A model generated the notes under the pieces. That model ran no database searches and was not told where the DNA came from. It worked only from the letters and a program-made list of their open reading frames with translations. A stretch of DNA of 64,000 nt. Source: Methylocella tundrae. GTDB lineage: Bacteria; Pseudomonadota; Alphaproteobacteria; Rhizobiales; Beijerinckiaceae. Shown here in pieces: positions 20,433 through 29,490 of this stretch. The stretch lies in assembly GCF_038024855.1 (NCBI RefSeq), contig NZ_CP139089.1:1736001-1800000 (forward strand). The letters run 5' to 3'. The translations under genes were made by a program, and so were the position numbers. Each line of letters starts with the position of its first letter. Positions within the stretch are counted from its first letter, which is position 1.

Positions 20433-20711
20433 ATGACCAATGCGCATTTTGGCGGCGATGCCCGGCAGGGCGGCCGCACCGAGGTTTCCTGCGGCGGCGA
20501 GATCGACACCGACGGCGCTATCGGCGCGATGCTGGGCCTCGCCGTCGGCGACGCGCTCGGCGCGACGCTCGAATTCTCGCAGCGGGATTGCTCCCCGGAA
20601 ATCCGCGATATTCTGGGCGGTCGCCCGTTTCGCCTCAAGCCGGGCGAATGCACCGATGACCCCAGCATGACGCCCGCCCTTTTCATCTCGATTTCTCTGA
20701 TTGGGGAGTGA
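20433..20711 (+). pseudogene. ADP-ribosylglycohydrolase (DraG-like) N-terminal fragment
   Basis: The frame from ATG 20433 contains [25 protein letters not shown] followed by [19 protein letters not shown]. This is the N-terminal signature of ADP-ribosylglycohydrolases (GDALG and the TDDT/S metal-binding motif, here TDDPS). The family is about 280-330 residues long. This frame stops after 92 residues, shortly past the metal motif, and overlaps the ribosome-binding site of the next gene. It is therefore a truncated relic, presumably left by a deletion that joined it to the AddB-like gene, although expression of a short peptide cannot be excluded. Confidence 0.75.
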
Positions 20712-20713
20712 TC

Positions 20714-23362
20714 ATGCGCCGAACGATCGTCGTTCACACGCGACTGTCTGGCCATATGGCGCGCGTCGCCGCCGCGCGGCGCGGCGAGCATGGTGTTCAA
20801 ATCCTCACCATGTCGCAGCTGGCAAGCCGGCTCGCCGGCGGGTTCCTGCAGCCGATTGACCCTGACGCGCTCCAGGACGCCGTTCGGAAGGCGTTGTCCG
20901 CCGGGAGCCTCGGCGATCTCGACGCGATCAAGACGCTTCCGGGCATGGTTCGCGCCGTGGTCGATACGCTGGACAAGATCTGGCGCGCCGGGATCGATCT
21001 GTCGACCTCGTCCGAACCCCGTCTTCGGGCGCTGCGCATGCTCGAAGTTGAAACGCTGCGGCGATTGCCCGCCTCGATGAAGCGCCCGGCTGGACTCGTC
21101 GAACTCGCCTGCGCCCGCATCGGTCATGCGCCAGCGGTCATCGGACCCGTGGAGATCCGTGGCCATAGCGAAATGTCGCCTTGCTGGCGACCCCTACTTT
21201 CGGCGTTGACGAACGCAGTTCCCGTCGTTTGGGTCGCGGAGGCCAGGTCCGTTCCGTCCTGGTTGACGGAAACGGCGGTCGAGATCCGCCGGGAGGCGCC
21301 CCCTGCCCCGACCGTCGCGCTGTTTTCATGCGCGACGCCGCAGCATGAGGCGCTCGAGGCGGTTCGGTGGATGCGCGAACTCATCGCCAGCGGAAAGGCT
21401 CGTCCCGAGGACATTGCCATCGCCGTCGCGAGCCCGGCCGACTTCGACGATCACATCATGGCGCTCTCGGCAGACGCCAATATTCCGATTCATTTCGTCC
21501 ACGGCCTACGTGCGGTGACGACGCGGGACGGGCAGACTGTGGCGGCTCTGGCCGAAACGCTGCTGAAAGGCGTTTCGCAGGAACGGATTGGCCGGTTGTT
21601 CAAGCTCCTGCCTGAAGCGACGCCGGCACTCACAGGGCTCCCCAGCGACTGGGCGCGCGTTTTGCCGAAGGACGCCCCGCTCACGACCGTCCAGCGCTGG
21701 CGGCAGGCATTCGACCAGGTCGCGCCTGAAGATTGGCCGGAGGGAATCGACCGGTCGAACCTCGTCATGGACGTCCTCCAGCTCATCGAGCGGGGACCGG
21801 AAGAAGCGGCGGACACAGGCGAAAGGCTCCTTTCCGGGAAAGCGCTCGCGCTCTGGAAAAAGGCGCTCGCCGACGGGCCGGCCGCCGCGTTGACGGTGAC
21901 CCTCGCGCAGCTCCGCATTCCCGATGGCCTCGAGCCGGCGGCGAACGTCATCTGGACGTCGGCGATCTCGCTTGCTTCCGCGACGCGGCCCTTTGTGCGT
22001 CTGCTGGCGCTTAACTCCGGTCGCTGGCCGCGTCGGATTTCCGAAGACAGGCTGATTCCGGATCACATCATTCCCATCGAAGAGCTCGACCCCCTGCCCG
22101 TCGCTGATGGCGATCGGCGGGATTTCCTGACAATCCTGAGCAGCGCGCATTCGGCCGCGATGTCCTTCAGCCGTCGCGACGTTGGCGGCCGGCTGCTTGG
22201 CAAGTCGCCTCTGATAAATGGATTCGCCGAGATCTATCTCAGCCGCGGCCGGACGCCCGAGCACGCCGCTAGCGAATCGGACCGGCTGCTGGCGCGGCCA
22301 GGCGAATTCAGGCAAACCCCGATCGCGATATCGGGCGCCGCCTGCTGGGACGACTGGTCGCGACCGGAGATCACCGCCCATGACGGCCTCGTCGGCCCTG
22401 GACGCCCGCGCCTCCAGAACGTGTTTAAGGGGCCTCTGTCGGCCACCTCGCTGAAACTCCTGTTGAGGGACCCGATCCGCTTCGTCTGGCGCTACGCCCT
22501 TGGCTGGAAACAGCCGGACGTGGCTGAAGAGCCGCTGAACCTGGACGCTTTGGCCTTCGGCATTCTCATCCACAGCATCCTGCAGGAAGCGGTGCAATCG
22601 CTCGAGGCGTCCGGCGGCTTCGGACGCGCGTCCCAGGCGAAGATGAAGCAGGCCGTCGATGAAGCCATTGCATCGGTCAAACTGGCGTGGGAGCGCGAAC
22701 AACCGACGCCGCCCCCGGTGATCTGGGGCGCCGCGCTCGACCGCGCAAAAGACCTCTCCGTCAAAGCGCTCGGTTATCGCCTCCCGCCGCTGCATGGGCA
22801 GAAGAGTTGGACGGAAATACCGTTTGGACGGCCGGATGGCCCGCCGCAGGCCGATATGCCCTGGGATCCGACCCGCGGCGTCGAGATCCCCGGAACGGGG
22901 GTCTTCATCCAGGGCAATATCGACCGGCTGGATCTCGCCGCCGATTGCTCCGCGGCCCGGGTCATCGATTACAAGACAGGGAAGCTGCACGACGACATGG
23001 CGGATGTCGCGATAAGGGGCGGCGATGAGCTACAGCGCTGTCTCTACGCCTTCGCCGTCAAAACGCTCATCGGACCCGACATTAAAGTCGACGCCGCGCT
23101 GCTCTACCCGCGCGCAGCCGAAGACAAGCAGCCCCTGTGCCCCCTTTCCGACGTCGATGGGGCGCTGTCGCAACTCGCTGCTGCGATCGGCCTTGCGCGA
23201 GCGAACATCGAGGCGGGCCTGGCCTTGCCGGGCATCGCCGCCGCGGACGCTTACAACGACTTCGTGTTCGCCCTGCCGGCCGGCGCTGCTTATCTACCGC
23301 GCAAAAGCGCGCTGGCGGCGGAAAAACTCGGGCAAGCTACAAAGATTTGGGAGGCCCTGTGA
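20714..23362 (+). CDS. AddB-like PD-(D/E)XK nuclease
   Basis: 882 residues from ATG 20714, with GGGGAG just upstream. The N-terminal half is an inactivated-helicase-like region as in AddB (TIVVHTRLSGHMARVAAAR at the start). The C-terminal third is a RecB/AddB-type nuclease: SATSLKLLLRDPIRFVWRYAL, LAFGILIHSILQEA (motif I His), GNIDRLDL and VIDYKTGKL (catalytic Asp and Lys). No Cys residues of the usual AddB iron-sulfur cluster pattern stand out. It is coupled to the AddA-like gene through TGATG. The pair should form a heterodimeric DNA-end-processing helicase-nuclease. Whether it serves host recombination or anti-phage defence is open. Confidence 0.88.
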   Translation: MRRTIVVHTRLSGHMARVAAARRGEHGVQILTMSQLASRLAGGFLQPIDPDALQDAVRKALSAGSLGDLDAIKTLPGMVRAVVDTLDKIWRAGIDLSTSSEPRLRALRMLEVETLRRLPASMKRPAGLVELACARIGHAPAVIGPVEIRGHSEMSPCWRPLLSALTNAVPVVWVAEARSVPSWLTETAVEIRREAPPAPTVALFSCATPQHEALEAVRWMRELIASGKARPEDIAIAVASPADFDDHIMALSADANIPIHFVHGLRAVTTRDGQTVAALAETLLKGVSQERIGRLFKLLPEATPALTGLPSDWARVLPKDAPLTTVQRWRQAFDQVAPEDWPEGIDRSNLVMDVLQLIERGPEEAADTGERLLSGKALALWKKALADGPAAALTVTLAQLRIPDGLEPAANVIWTSAISLASATRPFVRLLALNSGRWPRRISEDRLIPDHIIPIEELDPLPVADGDRRDFLTILSSAHSAAMSFSRRDVGGRLLGKSPLINGFAEIYLSRGRTPEHAASESDRLLARPGEFRQTPIAISGAACWDDWSRPEITAHDGLVGPGRPRLQNVFKGPLSATSLKLLLRDPIRFVWRYALGWKQPDVAEEPLNLDALAFGILIHSILQEAVQSLEASGGFGRASQAKMKQAVDEAIASVKLAWEREQPTPPPVIWGAALDRAKDLSVKALGYRLPPLHGQKSWTEIPFGRPDGPPQADMPWDPTRGVEIPGTGVFIQGNIDRLDLAADCSAARVIDYKTGKLHDDMADVAIRGGDELQRCLYAFAVKTLIGPDIKVDAALLYPRAAEDKQPLCPLSDVDGALSQLAAAIGLARANIEAGLALPGIAAADAYNDFVFALPAGAAYLPRKSALAAEKLGQATKIWEAL

Positions 23363-26300
23363 TGGACGGCAGGAAAAAGCGGCTCCCCGATCATCCGGCG
23401 CGCTTCGCCGCCCTCACCGAACTCGATCGCTCTCTTCTCGTCGAGGCGGGGGCAGGATCGGGCAAGACATCGGTCATGGCCGGCCGCGTCGCCATGCTGC
23501 TCGCTCGCGGCGTCGAGCCGAAGCATATCGCGGCCATCACTTTCACCGAGTTCGCGGCCAGCGAATTGATGAGCCGCATCTCGCGTTTCGTCACCGCCTT
23601 GGCGGACGGAAAAATCCCTGAGGATCTCGAGATCGCCTTTCCGCAAGGCATCTCCCCCGCGCAGAGGAAAAACCTGCACCGGGCGAACAATCTGATCGAC
23701 CAACTGGTCTGCACGACAATCCATGGTTTTGCGCAGTCGGTGATCAAACCCTACCCGATCGAAGCCGGGATCGATCCCGGCGCGGAGATCATCGATCCGG
23801 TCGAGGGGGACCTCGCCTTCGCGGAAATCTACGAGGCCTGGATCCGCGAGCGGCTCTCCGGCGAGGCTGGCGACGACATCGTCGCCGAGCTCGTTCTCGC
23901 TGACGAAGATGGAGGGCTTGCGCTCATTCGGGAAGTCGCCAATTTTCGCCGGCGCAATCGCGACGCGTGTCCGGGCTCCATCGACTGGTCCGCAACACTT
24001 GTGGAGACATTCACGAAAGCGACGGCGAATTTTTCCGCTGAACTTGTCCGCATGGAGTTTCAGGAAGAGGAGACGGCGTCAAGGGCGCAGCGTTTCGGCG
24101 ATCTCGGTCAAACCATCGCCGGTTTGGCCCGCGACGCAACTGCGCCATGCCGCGGTCTGGTCGGGATACTGAACCTCACCAATCCCTCCGCCTGCTTCAC
24201 GCAGGCCGGCGGGGCTCGGCAACTTAAGACGCTGGGCCGATGGCAAACGGCCGCCGCTGCGGCGGGAAGGCCGAAGGCTGCCGGAACAGAAGCCCATCAG
24301 GGCGCCAAATCGCGTTACGACGCCTGTCACGACGCCTTCGCCGCGCTCCGCACGCAGACCGCCGCCGAGGTCCTTGCGCGCATCGCCCGATCGATGGACG
24401 GCCTCATCGCGAATTGGCAAGCCTGGAAGCGCGATGCGGCGCTGCTCGATTTCGACGACCTGCTCTATACGGCGCGAGATCTCGTGCGCGAGCATGAAAC
24501 CGTCAGACAGGCGCTGGCCGGACGGTTTCGCCATGTTCTGGTCGATGAGTTTCAGGACACGGACCCTCTGCAGATCGACCTCCTTTGGCGCCTGTGCGGC
24601 GAATCCGTCGAAGAGGCCGACGCTGCTCCTCTCAAACGGTCGTTGCGGCCAGGGGCGCTGTTTCTCGTTGGCGATCCCAAACAGGCGATCTACCGTTTCC
24701 GCGGCGCCGATGTGAACGCCTATATCAGCGCGCGCGACGCCATCGGCGCCGATGCGCTGTTGAAGATCACCGCGAACTTCAGGTCGGTCGAGCCGATCCT
24801 GACATTCGTCAACACCACTTTTGAAACTCCGCTGTCGACGGCCCTCGGCCAACCCGGTTTCACGGAACTGGCGGCGACGCGCAGCGCCGAGCCGAAAACT
24901 CTTGCGGTGGCGGCGCTCGATATCGCGACCGCAGACGATGCGAAAGCCAGCGAAAAGCGCGACGCCGAGGCGGATCGGATCGCCGAACTCTGCCGCCGGC
25001 TCGTCGGCAATCGTCTTGTCCGCGATCGTGATGGCGCTCTGCGGCCGGCCCGGCTGGGCGACATCGCCTTGCTTGCGCCTGTCGGCACGGAGCTCTGGCG
25101 ATTCGAGGAAGCCCTCGAGACCTGCGGCATCGCCGTTTCGACCCAGGCGGGAAAGGGCTTCTTCCGGCGTCAGGAAATCAAGGATCTCATCGCTTTGACA
25201 CGAACGCTCGCCGATGGCCGCGACACGCTGGCGCTCGGCGCGCTGCTGAGAGGCCCTCTGGTCGGGCTGACGGAAGCCGAATTGCTCGAGATTGCCGAAG
25301 GCCTGCCTTTGGATCCAGATCAACCGGATCGTCTGCCCCAGCTCAATCTCTGGACCGATCCCGACGAGATCAACCACGAACTCGCGAGCGGACTTATCCG
25401 GTCGTTGCAATCTCTCGCCAAGCAAGCTCGCTCGACGACGCCTTACGCCTTGCTGAGCGACGCCGTCGGCATCCTGAACGTCCGGGCGCAGCTTCAGCGG
25501 CGTTTCAAGGCGGGCGCCGATCGCGCGCAGGCCAATATCGATGTTTTCCTCGACATGTCGCGCGCCTATGACGTTCGCGGTCTGCGCGCCTTTGCGCGCG
25601 ACATGCGCGCGAATTGGGAGGACGCGGTTCGTCAGGTCGAGGGCCGTCCCGACGCCGAAGAGCAGTCCGTCGCCCTCATCACAATCCATGCGTCCAAGGG
25701 GCTCGAATGGCCCATCGTGATCCCGATCAACATGACAGGCCGCCCGAAATCGGATTCTGGGCTCATGCACGACCGCAGGGCCGATCTGTTCTCTATCCCC
25801 GTTCTCGGAATCGCGCCTGAGGACTATGCCGACATACAGGATCGCAACGCGGAAGAACTCGAACGCGAACGGGTCCGGCTCTGGTATGTGGCCGCAACGC
25901 GGGCGCGCGATCTCCTTGTGCTGCCCCGGCATTCGCCGGATTTGGCGAACGGCGCCTGGGCCAGACTGGTCGAATTCGACTTGCCATCGCAGCCAGCGAT
26001 AGATCCCGAGGAGGTCGGCGACCCGATGCCGTCGCCTTCCCTTCCTCAGGAAAACCCTCAATCGCGCGAAATATTCGCCGAGGAAGCGAAGCGCATCGTC
26101 GAGGGCCATCGCAAGATCGAATGGCGTCAGCCCAGCCGCAGTGAAACGAGTGAGGCTGCGGAACTCCGGCGCGAACCGGTTTTTGCAACCGTCGAATCTC
26201 TTGAGGAATTCCAGGATGCGCGGCAACCCATCGCCGGTAGCGCAACCCGAGGAACGCTCCTTCACAAACTGATCGAGGAAGTGCTGAACGGCGAGGCGGC

Positions 26301-26715
26301 GGACGACGCGCCGGCTCTCGTCGCACGCGCTAAGGAATTGCTGATGCAGCTTGCGATCGCGCCATCTGAATCGGCGAAGGACGGAATTTCGCCCGAGGAG
26401 ATTGCAGCGACCGTCGTCAGAACGTTGAACCTTCCTGAAATTGCCGAAATGCGTCCGCGGCTTGTCCCCGAACTCGTGGTCCTGGCGAGCCACAAAGTCG
26501 ATCATCGCGAGATTATCGTTTCCGGCGTCGCCGACGCTGTCGCTTATAATTCCGAGGGCCAAATCGAGACGATCATCGATTGGAAAAGCGACGTCGAAGT
26601 CGACGCCGCCCGACTGGCGTCCTACCGCGCACAGATTGAAACCTATCGTCAGGAAACCGGCGCGAAGCGGGCTTTTCTGGTCCTCATGACGCTGGGCAAG
26701 GTGTTGCCCGGATAG
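23362..26715 (+). CDS. AddA-like UvrD/RecB-family helicase with C-terminal nuclease domain
   Basis: 1,117 residues from ATG 23362, which overlaps the upstream stop (TGATG). SF1 helicase motifs in order: VEAGAGSGKTS (Walker A, about residue 30), AAITFTEFAASEL (Ia), LVDEFQDTDPLQIDLLW (II, about 395), FLVGDPKQAIYRFRGAD (III, about 440), ITIHASKGLEWPIVI (V, about 777), WYVAATRARDLLVL (VI, about 843). A RecB-type PD-(D/E)XK domain closes the protein (GTLLHKLIEEVL, then GVADAV and IIDWKSDVEVD near 1,073, then YRAQIETY). All key residues are present. It is the partner of the AddB-like nuclease, with a DnaQ-like exonuclease gene following. Confidence 0.93.
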   Translation: MDGRKKRLPDHPARFAALTELDRSLLVEAGAGSGKTSVMAGRVAMLLARGVEPKHIAAITFTEFAASELMSRISRFVTALADGKIPEDLEIAFPQGISPAQRKNLHRANNLIDQLVCTTIHGFAQSVIKPYPIEAGIDPGAEIIDPVEGDLAFAEIYEAWIRERLSGEAGDDIVAELVLADEDGGLALIREVANFRRRNRDACPGSIDWSATLVETFTKATANFSAELVRMEFQEEETASRAQRFGDLGQTIAGLARDATAPCRGLVGILNLTNPSACFTQAGGARQLKTLGRWQTAAAAAGRPKAAGTEAHQGAKSRYDACHDAFAALRTQTAAEVLARIARSMDGLIANWQAWKRDAALLDFDDLLYTARDLVREHETVRQALAGRFRHVLVDEFQDTDPLQIDLLWRLCGESVEEADAAPLKRSLRPGALFLVGDPKQAIYRFRGADVNAYISARDAIGADALLKITANFRSVEPILTFVNTTFETPLSTALGQPGFTELAATRSAEPKTLAVAALDIATADDAKASEKRDAEADRIAELCRRLVGNRLVRDRDGALRPARLGDIALLAPVGTELWRFEEALETCGIAVSTQAGKGFFRRQEIKDLIALTRTLADGRDTLALGALLRGPLVGLTEAELLEIAEGLPLDPDQPDRLPQLNLWTDPDEINHELASGLIRSLQSLAKQARSTTPYALLSDAVGILNVRAQLQRRFKAGADRAQANIDVFLDMSRAYDVRGLRAFARDMRANWEDAVRQVEGRPDAEEQSVALITIHASKGLEWPIVIPINMTGRPKSDSGLMHDRRADLFSIPVLGIAPEDYADIQDRNAEELERERVRLWYVAATRARDLLVLPRHSPDLANGAWARLVEFDLPSQPAIDPEEVGDPMPSPSLPQENPQSREIFAEEAKRIVEGHRKIEWRQPSRSETSEAAELRREPVFATVESLEEFQDARQPIAGSATRGTLLHKLIEEVLNGEAADDAPALVARAKELLMQLAIAPSESAKDGISPEEIAATVVRTLNLPEIAEMRPRLVPELVVLASHKVDHREIIVSGVADAVAYNSEGQIETIIDWKSDVEVDAARLASYRAQIETYRQETGAKRAFLVLMTLGKVLPG

Positions 26716-26870
26716 CGACGTTGATTGCCGTCTCGGTTCCTCCTGTCGGGCGCCCGACGCCAGAAAGAAGCCTGACCCGTGCGCAAGCAAAAGCGCTCGA
26801 CACGGATAGCGAAGGGTTTCATCGTAACGGCCTGAGCGGCTTTGAGAGTCCTGAAACATGAGCCGCGCAT

Positions 26871-27464
26871 ATGCCGCCAAAACAGATAATGCTTGTTGAT
26901 TGTGCTCCATCGGATGCGGTGAAAATGAACAGCGATCCATCCTTGTCCTGGCCGGTCTTCTTCGATTGCGAAGCGTCGAGCCTCGACGGCTATATCATTG
27001 AGATCGGCTGGGCCTTCATCGCCATGGACAGCGGAGAAATCGTTTCCGCCGCTCATCTCGTTCGTCCGGCGCCCGACTGGAAAATCAGAGACGCGTGGAG
27101 CCCGAAATCGGAAAGGCTGCATGGCATTTCCCTCGCGCATTTGCGCGAGCACGGTCGGCGGGTCGAAGAAATCGCCCGGATCATGAATGCAGAGCTCGCC
27201 GGCCGCGAGCTCTTCTCGGATGCCTGCTCCTACGACGAGAGGTGGCTCCGTCAGGTGTTCGATGCGGCCGGCGTCGAGCCCTCTTTCATTTTTCGCCGCA
27301 CCGACCCCGGAATCTTGCTCGAGCGGGCGGCCGCGGATCAAAGTTTCGATCAGGCGCGTCTGCATCAGGCCATGGAAGAGGCGGAGCAAAATCGCCGCCA
27401 CCGCGCCGAAGCCGACGCCCTCATCTGGGCGGAGCTGTGGCGAATGGTGATGCAACGCCCCTAA
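26871..27464 (+). CDS. DnaQ-like (DEDD) 3'-5' exonuclease
   Basis: Up to 197 residues. ATG 26925 is an alternative start that would remove 18 residues. The exonuclease I motif is VFFDCEASSLDGYIIEIGWAF, with Asp and Glu as metal ligands. Motif II is around LRQVFDAAG/SDACSYDERWL, and motif III is HRAEADALIWAELW, with the His and Asp of the DEDDh type. It lies 155 bp after the AddA-like gene in the same orientation. It may trim 3' ends for the same pathway. The function beyond exonuclease activity is inferred from position. Confidence 0.8.
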   Translation: MPPKQIMLVDCAPSDAVKMNSDPSLSWPVFFDCEASSLDGYIIEIGWAFIAMDSGEIVSAAHLVRPAPDWKIRDAWSPKSERLHGISLAHLREHGRRVEEIARIMNAELAGRELFSDACSYDERWLRQVFDAAGVEPSFIFRRTDPGILLERAAADQSFDQARLHQAMEEAEQNRRHRAEADALIWAELWRMVMQRP

Positions 27465-27572
27465 AGGCTCGCTCACTGGCGCCCTGGACCCGTTCCTTGG
27501 TGACAAGCGCGCACTTTTGAGACAGTGCATGTCTTGGCGCAAAATGTTTCGCAACTGGCAGAAGAGTTATCA

Positions 27573-28274
27573 GTGATTCCCTGGTCCCTGCTCGACAAGG
27601 CGCAAATACCCGGAGGCGGCGGTGAACTCCGCCTCATGCAGCGTGGCGCCGAATTCTCGATCAGGCTGGGCCAAACCGAACTGATGAACAGTCGCCTCAG
27701 CGGGTCCGAGGAGGCGCTCGCCACCCTCTCTTGCGCGAGAATTCGAACCCGCGAGCGGCCACGGATACTGATCGGCGGGCTGGGCATGGGCTTCACGCTC
27801 CGCGCCGCGCTTGCTGCAGTCGTCGCCGAGGCCGAGATCATCGTCGCAGAACTGGCGCCCGCTGTCGTGGCATGGGCCCGCGGTCCGATGGCGGAGCTCT
27901 TCCAGAGCAGCCTGACGGATCCACGCGTCAGCATTCTGGAATCGGATGTCGGCCCCCTGATAAGGTCTGGCCGGTCGACTTACGATGCAATCTTGCTCGA
28001 TGTCGATAACGGCCCCGAGGGTCTGAGCCGCAAAGCCAATGATGGACTATACGACATGGAAGGATTGAAGGCCGCCCGCGCGGCGCTGCGTCCCGGCGGC
28101 GTCCTGGCCGTATGGTCATCGGGACCAGACAGGAGTTTCGCCCAGCGACTTCGCAAGGCCGGTTTTGGCGTGGATGAAGTCCGGGTGCGCGCCAACGGAG
28201 CGCGTGGCGGCGCGCGGCACGTCATCTGGATCGCGACCCACACTGATCCGACGGACAACGATGTTTGTTCCTGA
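27573..28274 (+). CDS. Spermidine-synthase-like SAM-fold protein
   Basis: The GTG at 27573 (VIPWSLLDKAQIPGGGGELR) is preferred to the longer frame from 27525 because family members begin at this point. That gives 233 residues. It shows a Rossmann methyltransferase fold: PRILIGGLGMGFTLRAAL (motif I), AEIIVAELAPAVVAWARG (motif II Glu), YDAILLDVDNGPEG (motif IV) and GVLAVWSSGPDRSFAQRL. These proteins resemble the PABS domain of polyamine synthases but are annotated as methyltransferases of unknown substrate. It follows the exonuclease by about 110 bp. It is probably an ordinary metabolic gene rather than a part of the nuclease cassette. Confidence 0.75.
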   Translation: MIPWSLLDKAQIPGGGGELRLMQRGAEFSIRLGQTELMNSRLSGSEEALATLSCARIRTRERPRILIGGLGMGFTLRAALAAVVAEAEIIVAELAPAVVAWARGPMAELFQSSLTDPRVSILESDVGPLIRSGRSTYDAILLDVDNGPEGLSRKANDGLYDMEGLKAARAALRPGGVLAVWSSGPDRSFAQRLRKAGFGVDEVRVRANGARGGARHVIWIATHTDPTDNDVCS

Positions 28275-28282
28275 ATAAGCGA

Positions 28283-28486
28283 TCACGCTGGACCATCGAG
28301 CGTGAAGAGGCCGATTTGGTTCTCGACTTTACCTTTCCCCGAGCCCGACGCCGGTGTGCGGGTGACGGGATCGACGAGATGGTGCGAGCGCATCTGGACG
28401 AAGTGACGATTGTGCTGCCGGTCCTTACCGACGAAAATCGTCTCCACAGTAGTCCTCATGTGTTTGAAAAGATCATCGACGTTCAA
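28283..28486 (-). pseudogene. IS21-family IstA fragment
   Basis: The minus-strand frame reads HMRTTVETIFVGKDRQHNRHF, MRSHHLVDPVTRTPASGSGK and KGKVENQIG, the integrase-core segment of IstA including its catalytic Glu region (GKVENQ). Neither end of the gene nor IstB is present. The relic sits directly upstream of the 28.6-38.8 kb operon and marks an old insertion or recombination at its boundary. Confidence 0.8.
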
Positions 28487-28572
28487 CGTGAGCTTCGAGA
28501 TTGATCATCCTCCTCCCGCATTGGACCATTTTTGATTGAGTACGCGGAACTCTTCCGATAGCTTGACCGGAT

Positions 28573-28599
28573 AAACCAGAAACTGGGTACGCCTGGTTT
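28573..28599 (+). promoter_or_regulatory. Candidate operator palindrome upstream of the WYL regulator
   Basis: A perfect inverted repeat AAACCAG - 13 bases - CTGGTTT ends 27 bases before the WYL start codon. BrxR/CapW-type WYL regulators bind as dimers to palindromes in their own promoters, so the position and arm spacing suit an autoregulatory operator. It could also be an RNA hairpin in the leader. No promoter boxes can be assigned with confidence. Confidence 0.5.
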
Positions 28600-28626
28600 T
28601 GGTGCGGGTCATGTCACTGGGAGTGC

Positions 28627-29490
28627 ATGGTGGCGATTGAGAAGACGGCCCTGCGATGGGGCGTCGAGCGACGACTCGAATTCACCGAGTTCCGATTGTT
28701 TTGGGAGGGGCAAGTGAATCGGGGAGATCTGATGGATGCGTTCGGGGTATCGGTGAACCAAGCGTCCACAGACCTGAACCGCTACATCGGAATGGCGCCC
28801 GACAACATGGTCTACGACAAGAGCGCCCGGACTTATATTCGCGGTATCCGGTTCGAGCCGCGGTTTCTTAAGCCAGATGCCAGTCGCTACCTTTCGCAAC
28901 TTTGTTCAGTAGCTGACGGCATCCTTCACCACACCGACGCCTGGATAGGGCAGTTACCGCCCTGTGTTACAGCGCCCACGCCCCTACGAGGCGTCGATGC
29001 CGAAACCCTTCGCTCGGTATTGGCTGCAATCCGGCGGCGCGAGGCGATCGAGGTCAAGTACCAATCGCTCTCTCGGCCCGAACCTAGTCGGCGCTGGATC
29101 GCGCCCCACGCAATCGCGTTCGACGGATTCCGCTGGCACACACGAGCTTTCTGCCTTTCGGAAAAGTGCTTCAGGGACTTTCTCCTCTCCCGCATACTCG
29201 AAATCCGCGGCATCAGAGATAGCAGCGTGCCGCCCGACGCAGATCGGGACTGGAACGAAGAGGTCACGCTTGAGATCAGCCCGCATCCCGCGCTTTCGGA
29301 AACACAAGCGAAGGTAATCGCGATCGACTACGGAATGCGCGGCGGCAGGGTCAGGATCAAGGTGCGTCGGGCGCTGCTTTACTATGCTCTCAGGCGCCTC
29401 GGGCTCGACACCGATCCGAAGGCACGCCGACCGCAAGACCAGCAAATTGTGCTCCTAAATCGAGAGGTTATCTATGAAAATCATAGATAA
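28627..29490 (+). CDS. BrxR/CapW-like WYL regulator of the defence operon
   Basis: 287 residues from ATG 28627 (GGGAG upstream). The N-terminal winged HTH (RLEFTEFRLFWEGQVNRGDL, FGVSVNQASTDLNRYIGMAP) and following segment (YDKSARTYIRGIRFEPRFL) are typical of the BrxR/CapW group of repressors that guard BREX, CBASS and other defence operons. The WYL core includes AIRRREAIEVKYQSLSRPEP and WIAPHAIAFDGFRWHTRAFC. A C-terminal WCX-like domain follows (TLEISPHPALSETQAKVIAI). Such proteins repress until a damage- or phage-related nucleic-acid ligand binds. It overlaps the next gene by 17 bases, so it is the first gene of the operon. Confidence 0.88.
   Translation: MVAIEKTALRWGVERRLEFTEFRLFWEGQVNRGDLMDAFGVSVNQASTDLNRYIGMAPDNMVYDKSARTYIRGIRFEPRFLKPDASRYLSQLCSVADGILHHTDAWIGQLPPCVTAPTPLRGVDAETLRSVLAAIRRREAIEVKYQSLSRPEPSRRWIAPHAIAFDGFRWHTRAFCLSEKCFRDFLLSRILEIRGIRDSSVPPDADRDWNEEVTLEISPHPALSETQAKVIAIDYGMRGGRVRIKVRRALLYYALRRLGLDTDPKARRPQDQQIVLLNREVIYENHR

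Noticed and set aside
21506..22990. 494-codon minus-strand frame opposite the AddB-like gene
   Set aside because: Arg/Gly-rich shadow frame without motifs or RBS; the plus-strand protein has clear nuclease motifs.
24079..26940. 953-codon open frame on the minus strand opposite the AddA-like helicase
   Set aside because: It has no recognisable domain, and lies wholly across a gene with all helicase motifs. GC-rich codon bias produces such antisense frames.
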